Source: Cellulomonas sp. (GTDB lineage: Bacteria; Actinomycetota; Actinomycetes; Actinomycetales; Cellulomonadaceae). From it: a stretch of 64,000 nt of DNA. Below, piece after piece: positions 43,464-51,478 of this stretch (its first letter is position 1; each line of letters starts with the position of its first letter). The DNA is taken from contig NZ_JAGIBD010000004.1 of NCBI RefSeq assembly GCF_017744555.1, forward strand, positions 1-64,000, written 5' to 3'. The position numbers and the translations under genes are program-made. The notes beneath the pieces were generated by a model. That model was not told the DNA's origin. It searched no databases and saw only the letters and a program-made list of their open reading frames with translations.

Positions 43464-44354
43464 ATGACCTCGACGGCCCTGGGCACGCGCGCGCTCGACG
43501 CCCGCGCCTGGGTGCCCCTCGCCGCCGCGCACGCCGAGCGGGCCGACCGTCTCACCGCCGACCATCGGGCGCGCCGCGCGGCCGGCCGGAAGCACGCCGT
43601 CGAGGACTTCCTCTTCGAGTACTACCCGACCAAGCCCGCGGCCCTGCGGCGCTGGCACCCCGGCGCGAGCGTCACGCTTCTGCCGGACGGCGACGGACCC
43701 GCGCCGCAGGGTGCGTGGCGCTGGTACCGCACGGACGACGACGGTGCCGTGACGCTCGACGTCGCGACGTTCCTCGCCGACCGCGGCGACACCGTCCGGT
43801 TCGTCGTCGCTCTGCTGTCCGCGACCGCGTCGCGCCCGGCGTTCACCGGCTGCTTCGGGCTGCACGAGTGGGCGATGGTGTACCGGCAGGACGAGCACCG
43901 CCACCCCTTGCCGCTGCGGCTCGGCGACGCCGGGACTGACCACGTCGTCGAGACCCACCGCATCCGCTGCTCGCACTTCGACGCGTTCCGCTTCTTCACA
44001 CCCGCGGCGACCCCGCTCAACGCGCTGCAGCCGACCCGCGAGCAACAGGTCGCGCTCGAGCAGCCCGGGTGCCTGCACGCCGCGATGGACGTCTACAAGT
44101 GGGCGACCAAGCTCGGCCCGGCCGTGCCGGGCGACGTGCTGCTCGACGCCTTCGAGCTCGCGCGGGAGATCCGCACGCTCGACATGCAGGCGAGCCCGTA
44201 CGACGTCTCGTCGTACGGGCTCGAGCCCGTCGCGATCGAGACGCCCCAGGGCAAGGCCGAGTACGTGCGCCGGCAGAGGGACTTCGCGGACCGGTCCGAC
44301 GTGCTGCGGACCAGGCTGCTCGACGCCTGCGCCGCGGTGGGGATCACACACTGA
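43464..44354 (+). CDS. Protein annotated in relatives as 3-methyladenine DNA glycosylase
   Basis: A 296-residue soluble protein of a conserved actinobacterial family commonly labelled 3-methyladenine DNA glycosylase. Recognisable segments are RKHAVEDFLFEYYPTKPAALRRWHPG, GCFGLHEWAMVYRQ, HRIRCSHFDAFRFFTP, LEQPGCLHAAMDVYKWA and EIRTLDMQASPYDV. I cannot see the helix-hairpin-helix or the AAG signature of established alkyladenine glycosylases, so the label rests on family naming only. It stands alone under its own TACCCT promoter. Confidence 0.6.
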   Translation: MTSTALGTRALDARAWVPLAAAHAERADRLTADHRARRAAGRKHAVEDFLFEYYPTKPAALRRWHPGASVTLLPDGDGPAPQGAWRWYRTDDDGAVTLDVATFLADRGDTVRFVVALLSATASRPAFTGCFGLHEWAMVYRQDEHRHPLPLRLGDAGTDHVVETHRIRCSHFDAFRFFTPAATPLNALQPTREQQVALEQPGCLHAAMDVYKWATKLGPAVPGDVLLDAFELAREIRTLDMQASPYDVSSYGLEPVAIETPQGKAEYVRRQRDFADRSDVLRTRLLDACAAVGITH

Positions 44355-44407
44355 CAGCTGGCCCGACGGCGGGCCGGTGGTGGCCGACCGGTCATGACGC
44401 CCGCGGA

Positions 44408-44413
44408 TAGCAT
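44408..44413 (+). promoter_or_regulatory. -10 element of the HGSNAT/DUF418-like gene
   Basis: TAGCAT ends 6 bases before the ATG at 44420. Confidence 0.5.
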
Positions 44414-44419
44414 CCGGGC

Positions 44420-45460
44420 ATGCGCCGCATCGTGGGGGTCGATGTCGCCCGGGGTCTCGCCGTCCTCGGCATGATGACGGCGCACGTGGGGCCCGACGAC
44501 CACGTCCCCTTCCCACCCGGAGGGTTCGCGCAGCTCGCCGACGGCCGGCCCGCGTCCCTCTTCGTCGTGCTGGCCGGGGTGTCCCTCGCCCTGCTGTCCG
44601 GCGGGCGCGACGTCGCGACCGGCACCCGGCTCGTCCAGGCCCGCGTGCGCGTCCTCGTCCGGGCGCTGCTGCTGCTCGGTCTCGGCGAGCTGCTGGTCCT
44701 CCTGGGGACCCCGGTCGCCGTGATCCTTCCCACCTACGGCCTCATGTTCACGTTCGGGTGCATCGCGCTGCGCTGGTCCCGGCCGGCGCTGCTCCTCGGC
44801 GCCGCGACGTTCGCGCTCCTCGGCCCGCCGCTCGTCCAGGCGCTGGCCGCACTCCTGCTGCGTGGCCCGCTCAACCAGGTGGTCGACCTCGCCGTCGGGC
44901 ACTACTACCCCGCGCTCGTGTGGACGGCGTACCTGCTGGTCGGCATGGCCGTCGGTCGCAGCGACCTGCGCTCCCCGCACCTGCGGGCGGCGGGCGCGCT
45001 CGCGGGGATCAGCCTCGTGGTGCTCGGCCACGGCGGGTCGTGGGTCGCCCGCGCGGTGCTCGGCTGGCCCGAGCGCCTGGCGACGTCCGCACCGCACTCG
45101 TCGACGACGTTCGAGGTCGTCGGCAACACCGGTGTCGCACTGCTCGTCCTCGCCGGTGCGCTGGCCGCCGGGGACCGGTGGCCGCGCGCGCTCGCACCGC
45201 TCGCCGCCGTCGGGTCCCTCGCCCTGACCGCGTACACCGTGCACGTCCTGGCGATCGCCGTCCTCGGCGACGTCGTCGTCCGGCAGCCGACCGTCGCCGG
45301 CTGGCTCGCGTTCCTCGGCACGACCGTCGCGCTGTGCTGGCTCTGGGCGTCGACCGTGGGGCGCGGGCCGTTCGAGTGGCTGCTGCACCGCGTCTCGACC
45401 GCCGCGGCCGACGTCGGGGCCCGGGACGAGCAGAAGGAGGAGCCGACGCGGGTCGGGTGA
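44420..45460 (+). CDS. HGSNAT-catalytic/DUF418-like multispan membrane protein
   Basis: A 346-residue protein with about nine or ten hydrophobic segments. It opens RRIVGVDVARGLAVLGMMTAHVGPDD, the first helix typical of heparan-alpha-glucosaminide N-acetyltransferase-like proteins, in which the His after the helix is catalytic. The C-terminal third resembles DUF418 (GSLALTAYTVHVLAIAVLG; GRGPFEWLLHRVS). It probably transfers an acyl group across the membrane, but the acceptor is unknown. It converges with the FHA gene 6 bases away, and I see no hairpin between them. Confidence 0.8.
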   Translation: MRRIVGVDVARGLAVLGMMTAHVGPDDHVPFPPGGFAQLADGRPASLFVVLAGVSLALLSGGRDVATGTRLVQARVRVLVRALLLLGLGELLVLLGTPVAVILPTYGLMFTFGCIALRWSRPALLLGAATFALLGPPLVQALAALLLRGPLNQVVDLAVGHYYPALVWTAYLLVGMAVGRSDLRSPHLRAAGALAGISLVVLGHGGSWVARAVLGWPERLATSAPHSSTTFEVVGNTGVALLVLAGALAAGDRWPRALAPLAAVGSLALTAYTVHVLAIAVLGDVVVRQPTVAGWLAFLGTTVALCWLWASTVGRGPFEWLLHRVSTAAADVGARDEQKEEPTRVG

Positions 45461-45466
45461 CGACGG

Positions 45467-46339
45467 CTACCCGGTGACGTCGAGCGTGCAGAGGACGTCG
45501 CCGAGCAGCAGCGTGGTGCCCGCCGCCACGACGTACGGCTGACCCGCGGCGAGCTGCAGCGGCACCTCGCCCTGCGTGTACGTGCCGTTGCCCGAGTGGT
45601 GGTCCGTCACGAGGATGCGGCCCTGGTCGTCGAGGTCGACCAGCAGGTGGGTGCGGGACAGCATCCGCCGGGGGCTCTCGACCGACACCGCCTGACGGCC
45701 CCCGACCGCGTCGGGCTTGCGGCCGATCACGGCCGCGCGGCCGACGACGATCGGCGTCTGGGGCGGGAAGGTGAGACGCAGCGCGGGCGCTGTCGGGGTC
45801 GTCGGCGCGGGCGCGGTCGGCCGGTGCTCGCCGCGCCTGCCGAGCGGGTCCACGACGGACGAGCGCGCCGCGTCGGACGGTGCCGACGGGTGCTCCGCCG
45901 GCGGCGGCCCCTGCGGCTCGGCACCGGACGGAGCAGGTTCAGCCGCGGCGACCTCGACCGCGAGGGGCTCGTCGACCCCGCACGCCGAGCACACCGCGGC
46001 GGTGACGGGCTGCAGGTGGCGGCACGCCCGACAGCGCGACTCGGCGACGACCACGTCCCCGGGCGGGTCGACGGTCCCGTCGTCGTTGAGCGGCTGCACG
46101 ACCCCGTTGGGCCGGACGGCGAGCGCCCACTCCACGCCGTCCTCGGAGACGAGGAGCTGCACGGGTCGGCCCATCGTCACCGCGACCGCGACGCAGCGTG
46201 CGATCACGCCCGCCCGAAGCGCGTCGACGGACTCCGCCGCACACTCGCGCTCGGTGCCGTTGACCGACAGCCGACCCGTCGCGTCGCGGTTCACGACGGC
46301 CACGATGCGCGGCCAGCGGGGCACTGTCTCGGTCGTCAC
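45467..46339 (-). CDS. FHA-domain protein with zinc ribbon, next to the secretion cluster
   Basis: A 290-residue cytosolic protein. The N-terminal region (1-90) is unassigned. A zinc-ribbon follows (CRACRHLQPVTAAVCSACG, about 103-121), then a Pro/Ala linker and a C-terminal FHA domain (about 195-290: VIGRKPD, SRTHLLVDLD, TDHHSGNGTYTQG), which binds phosphothreonine. GTG start with GAGAGGAG upstream. It ends an operon with the wall hydrolase and lipoprotein, and may link a Ser/Thr kinase to secretion, as FHA proteins do in type VI and VII systems. Confidence 0.82.
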   Translation of the reverse strand: MTTETVPRWPRIVAVVNRDATGRLSVNGTERECAAESVDALRAGVIARCVAVAVTMGRPVQLLVSEDGVEWALAVRPNGVVQPLNDDGTVDPPGDVVVAESRCRACRHLQPVTAAVCSACGVDEPLAVEVAAAEPAPSGAEPQGPPPAEHPSAPSDAARSSVVDPLGRRGEHRPTAPAPTTPTAPALRLTFPPQTPIVVGRAAVIGRKPDAVGGRQAVSVESPRRMLSRTHLLVDLDDQGRILVTDHHSGNGTYTQGEVPLQLAAGQPYVVAAGTTLLLGDVLCTLDVTG

Positions 46340-46362
46340 GTCACGCTCCTCTCGTCGTCGGC

Positions 46363-47409
46363 TCAGCTGCCCAGCGTGATGCCCGCGGCCGACATGAACG
46401 GCTGGGGGTCCACGCTCTTGCCGTGCAGCTGGACCTCGAAGTGCAGGTGGCAGCCCGTCGAGTGCCCGCTGCTGCCGACGCGGGCGATCTGCTGCCCGGC
46501 GGCCACCTCGTCACCGACGCGGACCAGGATGCCCGACGAGTACATGTGCAGGTAGCGGGTCGCGACGTCGGCCCCGTGGTCGACGACGATCGCGCCCGTG
46601 CCGTCCGAGAAGAACCCCGCGAAGGTCACCTTGCCCGCGTGCGCGGCCCAGATCGGACCGTCGCAGCCGCCCGCCTGCAGGTCGACGCCCGCGTGCAGGC
46701 GCGTGTACGCACCGCTCACGGGGTCGAGCCGCATGCCGAAACCTGAGTTGATGGGGCCGGCACCCGGCGACGCCCAGCCGTGGTCGTTGACCGCGCCGGG
46801 CACCAGGTCCCCGCACGCCCCCGTCCCGGCTCCCGACCCGAGGCCGGTGTCCACGCCGCTGAGCGACTCGACGACGTCGACCGCGGGCTGCCAGAACTTC
46901 GTGTAGTGGTACGGGTCCGCGTTGCGCTGCGTGCGGTGCGCGACGATCGTCGGCTCGAGCGACTCCCGGTTCGGGATCTTCATCATCGCCTTGAAGAAGT
47001 TCGTCGAGCTGATGTACGGGTCCATCCGGTCCTCGTAGCTGCCCCACGCGCCGTTCGCCCGCTGCTGGAACAGCCCGCGCGAGTCCGGGCCGGCGGTGTC
47101 GCCGTAGTCGATGACGCGCAGGCTCGACTCCCCCATCGCCGTCATGACGCCGATGGTCTGGTCCCGCACGTCCAGGCCGAGGTCCTTGCCCGCCTTGAGC
47201 ACGTACGCCGCGTTGACGAGCTGCTCACCGCTGTACCCGGAGACCGAGCCGGCCGGCACGGACGACGGGTCGATCGTCACGCCCGCGCCGCCCGGGCCGC
47301 ACCCCGCGTCCGCGCTGCTGCCGACGAGCATGATGCTCAGCACCACGACCAGCAGCAGCAACGGAGCCGCAGCGACCAGCACGATCGGCCACGACGGACG
47401 GCCCTGCAC
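46363..47409 (-). CDS. Bifunctional wall hydrolase: transglycosylase-like plus M23 endopeptidase
   Basis: A 348-residue exported or anchored enzyme with one N-terminal helix (PIVLVAAAPLLLLVVVLSIML). A lysozyme/SLT-like domain (about residues 80-200: GVMTAMGESSLRVIDYGDTAGPDSRGLFQQR, with a likely catalytic Glu) is followed by an M23 domain with zinc residues in HAGVDLQAGG and HLHFEVQLH. Such two-domain proteins (TcpG type) open the cell wall for Gram-positive type IV secretion. GTG at 47409 avoids a long overlap with the upstream gene and was preferred. Confidence 0.88.
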   Translation of the reverse strand: MQGRPSWPIVLVAAAPLLLLVVVLSIMLVGSSADAGCGPGGAGVTIDPSSVPAGSVSGYSGEQLVNAAYVLKAGKDLGLDVRDQTIGVMTAMGESSLRVIDYGDTAGPDSRGLFQQRANGAWGSYEDRMDPYISSTNFFKAMMKIPNRESLEPTIVAHRTQRNADPYHYTKFWQPAVDVVESLSGVDTGLGSGAGTGACGDLVPGAVNDHGWASPGAGPINSGFGMRLDPVSGAYTRLHAGVDLQAGGCDGPIWAAHAGKVTFAGFFSDGTGAIVVDHGADVATRYLHMYSSGILVRVGDEVAAGQQIARVGSSGHSTGCHLHFEVQLHGKSVDPQPFMSAAGITLGS

Positions 47410-47413
47410 CGGG

Positions 47414-48073
47414 TCAGCCCTGCCCGTCGGGCGGCGCCAGGCGCTCGACGAGCCAGGGCGCGGCACCGTCGAGCCGGGACAGGACGACGGTGTACGTCCC
47501 GGCGTCCGTCGGCACCTCCACGTAGCCCAGGTACGCGCTCGAGTCGTCGACGAGCGTGCCGGGGCCGGTGACCGCGCTGGCCGGCACGTTCGCGGGGTCC
47601 GTGTACGAGTAGTCGAGCTGCGCCGCGCTGCTCAGCAGCGGTTCGAGCTCGTCCCACCACTGGTCGGCAGCCATACCCGGTCGGGCGAACGCCGTCATCG
47701 CCTTCTCCGCCGTCCGGGTGACCGCCTCCCGGGACTGCGCGTCCCACTCGGGCACCACATGGTCGCCGACGACCTCGCCCGTGTCCTCGTTGACGACGCC
47801 GTCCGGCGCGGCGGTGAACTCCCCGTCGGGGATCACCGCGGCAGAGGCGGACGAGGTCGCGGAGGCGGTCGGCGTGGCCGTGTCGGGGGCTCCGGAGCCG
47901 GAGCCGCACGCGGCTGTGACCAGCGCAAGGACCGCACCGGCTCCGATCAGCAGGGCGCTGCGGGTCGCCCGCACGACGACGCTGCGAGGGCCGCTCGAGC
48001 GCCCGGACGGCGGCTCGTCGACCGCGTCTCTCGCGGACGTCAGGTCGTTCGTCGCTCGTCGTCCAGTGGGCAC
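47414..48073 (-). CDS. Lipoprotein with NTF2-like C-terminal domain
   Basis: A 219-residue protein from GTG 48073, chosen for the TACCGT 8 bases upstream. A 33-residue cytosolic start precedes a lipoprotein-type helix (SALLIGAGAVLALVTAAC). GTG at 47974 would give a classic short signal (RATRSALLIGAG) but has no start signals. The exterior part is a Thr/Ser linker and a domain of about 130 residues (MAADQWWDELEPLLSSAAQLDYSYTDP; YVEVPTDAGTYTVVL) resembling VirB8/TcpC NTF2-like folds. First gene of the minus-strand operon; probably an outer part of the secretion complex. Confidence 0.65.
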   Translation of the reverse strand: MPTGRRATNDLTSARDAVDEPPSGRSSGPRSVVVRATRSALLIGAGAVLALVTAACGSGSGAPDTATPTASATSSASAAVIPDGEFTAAPDGVVNEDTGEVVGDHVVPEWDAQSREAVTRTAEKAMTAFARPGMAADQWWDELEPLLSSAAQLDYSYTDPANVPASAVTGPGTLVDDSSAYLGYVEVPTDAGTYTVVLSRLDGAAPWLVERLAPPDGQG

Positions 48074-48081
48074 GGCAGGCC

Positions 48082-48087
48082 ACGGTA
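48082..48087 (-). promoter_or_regulatory. -10 element of the lipoprotein-hydrolase-FHA operon
   Basis: TACCGT on the minus strand ends 8 bases before the GTG at 48073. Confidence 0.45.
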
Positions 48088-48127
48088 GTGCACCAATCGG
48101 GCGGTTCACGTGGCTTGTTCCGGTTTG

Positions 48128-48157
48128 TTGCCTTGTCCACCGGGTGCCCGCTATGTT
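48128..48157 (+). promoter_or_regulatory. Promoter of the type IV secretion-like operon
   Basis: TTGCCT (48128-48133), 18-base spacer, TATGTT (48152-48157). The expected start near 48164 leaves a leader of about 35 bases with GGGGGAGG before the ATG at 48199. Divergent from the lipoprotein promoter. Confidence 0.45.
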
Positions 48158-48198
48158 GCGTGCCGCCCGAATCGAACACCCTGGGGGAGGTCCCGCAC

Positions 48199-48816
48199 AT
48201 GAGCGAGACCGCGAACCCGTGGGTCTCCCGCGCCAGCGCACCGGACACCGCGACCAGGGCGGTGACCAGGGTCGTCGTCCCGACGACGGGACCGATCGGC
48301 CCCCAGCAGGGCGTCCCGCTCCCCGATCCGGACGACCAGCTGCCGCTCCTGCGGTTCGCAGCGCCCGCATCGGTGTGGTGGGTCGGCGCGCACGGTGGCG
48401 CCGGTGAGACGACGCTCAGCTCGCTCGTGCCCGGCTGGCGCGGCACCGGTCACGCCTGGCCCGTCGTGCCGACCGCCGGGAGCGCTCCCCGCGCCGTCGT
48501 CGTCGCACGGACCCACGTCCGCGGCCTCCGCGCGGCCCAGGCGGCCGCCGCCCACTGGGCGTCCGGCCGCATCCAGCCCCTCGACCTGCTCGGGCTCGTC
48601 CTCGTCGCCGACGCGCCGGGCCGCCTCCCCAAGCCGCTGCGCGAGCTCGCCCAGCTCGTCGGCGGCGGCTTCCCCCGCGTCTGGTCCGTGCCGTGGACGG
48701 AGTCGTGGCGGCTCGGCGAGACGCCGACCCTCGACTCCGCACCGCGAGAGGTCACCCGCCTCGCCCGCGACCTGCGATCGCTTGCCGACCCCGGTGCCAC
48801 CGGCACCATCATCTGA
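48199..48816 (+). CDS. DUF6668 protein with a degenerate P-loop
   Basis: A 205-residue cytosolic protein whose central segment WWVGAHGGAGETTLSSLVPG is shaped like the Walker A of a MinD/ParA-type ATPase, but Glu stands where the invariant Lys should be. Later segments (LDLLGLVLVADAPGRLPKPLRELAQLVGGGFPRVWSVPWTESWRLGE) resemble the regular strand-helix order of that fold. ATP hydrolysis is unlikely. I recall the same Glu in other members of the family, so it is not a local mutation. First gene of the secretion-like operon, with a strong ribosome-binding site. Confidence 0.75.
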   Translation: MSETANPWVSRASAPDTATRAVTRVVVPTTGPIGPQQGVPLPDPDDQLPLLRFAAPASVWWVGAHGGAGETTLSSLVPGWRGTGHAWPVVPTAGSAPRAVVVARTHVRGLRAAQAAAAHWASGRIQPLDLLGLVLVADAPGRLPKPLRELAQLVGGGFPRVWSVPWTESWRLGETPTLDSAPREVTRLARDLRSLADPGATGTII

Positions 48817-48826
48817 GAGGACCCCG

Positions 48827-49120
48827 ATGGCCCTGTTGTCCACCGTGACCGCCACGGCTGCCCGCATCGTCACCGCGATCCCGGACCCCGACGCCGTCCA
48901 GCCCCCCGGCACCGAGGGCTTCACCGCGATCATGGGCTGGGCCAAGTGGATCGCCCTGGCCGTGTGCGTCCTCGGCCTCATCGGCGCCGGTGCGCTCATG
49001 GCCGTGCAGTCGCGCCGCGGTGAGGGCGGCGAGCACGTCGGCAAGATCGGCATGGCGCTCGGCGGCGTCATCGTGATCTCGGCAGCGGGGAGCCTGGTCG
49101 GCTTCCTGATGTCGGCCTGA
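48827..49120 (+). CDS. VirB2/TrbC-like small two-helix protein
   Basis: A 97-residue protein: an N-terminal amphipathic part, then helices at about residues 41-60 (WIALAVCVLGLIGAGALMAV) and 75-95 (MALGGVIVISAAGSLVGFLM) with a short charged loop between (SRRGEGGEHVGK). Two helices with a tight basic loop are the plan of VirB2/TrbC pilins and of Gram-positive counterparts. GAGAGG precedes the ATG. It could form a channel subunit or pilin-like filament. Confidence 0.65.
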   Translation: MALLSTVTATAARIVTAIPDPDAVQPPGTEGFTAIMGWAKWIALAVCVLGLIGAGALMAVQSRRGEGGEHVGKIGMALGGVIVISAAGSLVGFLMSA

Positions 49121-49124
49121 GCGG

Positions 49125-49880
49125 ATGAGCAGCGACTCCACCGAGCAGAGCCCGTTCTCCCGGCCGGGGTTCGTCGCGGCGGCGGTCGTCGTCGCGCTGA
49201 TCCTCGTGGTGGGCGGCGTCCTCGTCGGGCGGGTGTTCCTCGGAGACGACGACACCGCTGCCGCGGTGGCTCCCTCGGGAACCGCCGTGGCGCCGAGTGC
49301 CGCACCGGAGGACGACGAGGCGGGCGACGACGACGCGGACAGCGTGTGCGGCCTGCGGGGCAAGGAGATCGACGGCAGCCTGTCGATGCCGCCGGAAGCG
49401 GTCTGGGCCTACCAGGGCACCACGGGCTACCCGACGTCCGACGAGTTCGGGCCTGCCAAGACGTCGGACGCCGGCGTGCGTTACTGCTTTGCGCGGACGC
49501 CCGAAGGCGCCCTGTTCTCGGCGGCGAACGCGCTCGCCCAGACGTCGGACCAGTCGTCGCTCCGGCCGTGGGCCGAGTACTTCCTGGTCGGGCCCGGGCG
49601 GGACGCCGTGCTGGCTGAGGACACCGGCTCGAACGTGACCGGCTCGAACGGTACCCGCATGGACATCGCCGGCTTCAGGCTCCTGTCGTACGACGGCGAG
49701 CGCGCGACCGTCGACCTCGCCGTGCGGTACTCCATCTCCGGCCAGCTCGGCTACATGTCGACCGTCTACCCGATGGTGTGGGCGGACGGGGACTGGAAGG
49801 TCAGCGTCCCCGACGCCGACAGCTCGCTCAACGTCGCGAAGATCCCGGACCTCGCGGGCTACGTCGCCTGGGCTCCGTAA
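49125..49880 (+). CDS. Single-pass membrane protein, VirB8/TcpC-like candidate
   Basis: A 251-residue protein: cytosolic start, one helix (FVAAAVVVALILVVGGVLVG, about residues 16-35), an acidic Asp/Glu/Ala linker and a C-terminal exterior domain (about 75-251) ending in WADGDWKVSVPDADSSLN, an NTF2-like trait shared by VirB8 and TcpC. Two exterior cysteines (CGLRG; YCFART) may pair. It lies between the VirB2-like and VirB6-like genes, where a VirB8 homologue would be expected. Assignment is by architecture only. Confidence 0.6.
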   Translation: MSSDSTEQSPFSRPGFVAAAVVVALILVVGGVLVGRVFLGDDDTAAAVAPSGTAVAPSAAPEDDEAGDDDADSVCGLRGKEIDGSLSMPPEAVWAYQGTTGYPTSDEFGPAKTSDAGVRYCFARTPEGALFSAANALAQTSDQSSLRPWAEYFLVGPGRDAVLAEDTGSNVTGSNGTRMDIAGFRLLSYDGERATVDLAVRYSISGQLGYMSTVYPMVWADGDWKVSVPDADSSLNVAKIPDLAGYVAWAP

Positions 49881-51478
49881 TGAACTGCGACGGGGTCCTC
49901 GGGTACACGCCCGCCTGCTGGGGCGAGAGCCTCGTCGAGGGCGCGGTCGGCGACGCGATCGCGAACGTCGCCGGCGCGGTCATGGAGGCGTTCGGCAAGA
50001 CGGTGGCCGCGCTCGGGACCGCGTGGGTGCACATCGGCACGGTCAACCTCACCACCTCGGGAGGGACGACCGCCGCGGCCGGAGCGCCGCCGGGCTCCGA
50101 CGACTTCGCGCGGACGCTGGGCTACGTCAAGTGGATCGCCCTGACCGCCGCCATCCTCGCCCTGTTCGCGCTCGGCGCCGTCATCGCGACGCGTCTGCGG
50201 GCCGGCGAAGGCATCGCGGCGATCGGCAAGCTGGGCCTGATCCTCGGCGGCGTCGTGCTGATCGCAGGCTCGAGCGCGCTGGTCGCGGGCCTGCTGCCGT
50301 CGGGACCGCGGAACGCCGCCGGGACCGTCGGATTCCTGCAGTCCTCGCTGTGGTGGTACGTGGGCGCAGGGGCGGTCCTGTCGATCATGATCGGCGGCGC
50401 GCGCATGGCGTGGGAGCAGCGGGCGTCGCCGGGCAAGGACGTCCTGCGCAGCCTGCTCACTCTCGTGGTCGTCGCGGGCGCCGGGGTGACCATCGTCGGT
50501 CTGCTCGTCGCGGCGGCCGACTCGTTCTCGATCTGGATCATCAACCGCTCAGTCGACTGCGGAGACGGTGCGACCGCCTCGTGCTTCGGCGAGAACATCT
50601 CGTTGATCCTCCCGCTGACGGCGTCGTCGGGCGGGCTGGGATCGATGCTCGTCATCATCCTGGGGCTCGTCGCGATCCTCGCGACCGCCGTCCAGATCGT
50701 CCTGATGGTGGCGCGCGGCGGGATGCTCGTCATCCTCACGGGCATCCTGCCCCTGGCCGCCTCGGCCACGAACACCGAGATGGGCAAGACCTGGTTCCAG
50801 AAGTGCGTCTCGTGGCTCGTCGCCTTCATCCTCTACAAGCCGGCGGCGGCGATCGTGTACGCCGCGGCGTTCCAGCTCGTCGGGACCCCTGCGTTCACGG
50901 ATGACGGCACGGGCCTGCTCGCCGTCCTCATGGGCCTGATCCTCATGGTGCTCGCCCTGTTCGCGATGCCCGCGCTCATGCGGTTCGTGACGCCGATGGT
51001 CGGGTCGCTCGCGAGCGGCGCGGGTGGCGGCGCGATGGCCGCCGAGGGGTTGGCGTCGCTGCCGACCGGCGCCCAGAACCTCGGGCGGTCCGCCGGGGGC
51101 GACGGGGGCGGGTCGGGTGGCGGGTCACCGTCCGGGTCGACCGGGACCCCGACCGGCCAGGCCGCCATGAACACCCCGACCGCAGGCGCGCAGAACGGTT
51201 CACCCCAGGCGGGGGGCATGGCGGGGGGCACGGGGTCGGGCGGAGGTGCGCAGGCAGCGACCGCCGGCGGTGCGGGCGCGGGCGCCGGGGCGGGTGCTGG
51301 CGCGGGTGCCGCCGCCGGCGGCGGTGCCGCCGCAGCTGGTGCGGCAGCCGGACCGGTCGGCATCGCGGCAGGCGCTGCGCTGGACGTCGCGAAGAAGGCA
51401 GGACAGGCGGGGGCAGCGGCCGCGCGCAGCATTGGCGAGCACGCGACAGGAGAGGGAGGCCCCAGTGGCAGTCAGTGA
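49880..51478 (+). CDS. VirB6/TrbL-like polytopic membrane protein with low-complexity tail
   Basis: A 532-residue protein with about eight hydrophobic segments between residues 80 and 380. The conserved WF..C..W stretch is TWFQKCVSWLVAFILYKPAAAIVYA, the signature loop of TrbL/VirB6 relatives in actinobacteria. The last 140 residues are almost only Gly, Ala, Ser, Pro and Thr. A segment near residues 75-140 (SDDFARTLGYVKWIALTAAILALFALGAVI) resembles the VirB2-like neighbour, so that unit may have been duplicated into this protein. The ATG overlaps the previous stop (TAATG). Probably the channel base. Confidence 0.75.
   Translation: MNCDGVLGYTPACWGESLVEGAVGDAIANVAGAVMEAFGKTVAALGTAWVHIGTVNLTTSGGTTAAAGAPPGSDDFARTLGYVKWIALTAAILALFALGAVIATRLRAGEGIAAIGKLGLILGGVVLIAGSSALVAGLLPSGPRNAAGTVGFLQSSLWWYVGAGAVLSIMIGGARMAWEQRASPGKDVLRSLLTLVVVAGAGVTIVGLLVAAADSFSIWIINRSVDCGDGATASCFGENISLILPLTASSGGLGSMLVIILGLVAILATAVQIVLMVARGGMLVILTGILPLAASATNTEMGKTWFQKCVSWLVAFILYKPAAAIVYAAAFQLVGTPAFTDDGTGLLAVLMGLILMVLALFAMPALMRFVTPMVGSLASGAGGGAMAAEGLASLPTGAQNLGRSAGGDGGGSGGGSPSGSTGTPTGQAAMNTPTAGAQNGSPQAGGMAGGTGSGGGAQAATAGGAGAGAGAGAGAGAAAGGGAAAAGAAAGPVGIAAGAALDVAKKAGQAGAAAARSIGEHATGEGGPSGSQ
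51100..51345 (+). repeat. Gly/Ala-coding low-complexity DNA
   Basis: Runs of GGC/GCC/GGG codons encode GSGGGSPSG-type and then alternating Gly-Ala stretches in the VirB6-like tail. Imperfect GGCGCGGGTGCC-like units repeat around 51270-51330. Slippage and sequencing or assembly errors are more likely here than elsewhere. Confidence 0.7.

Noticed and set aside
48152-48164. TATGTTGCGTGCC, identical to 13 bases of sugar operator 1
   Set aside because: Only the left half is present and the CAACAT arm is missing; the match is better explained as a -10 hexamer plus chance.
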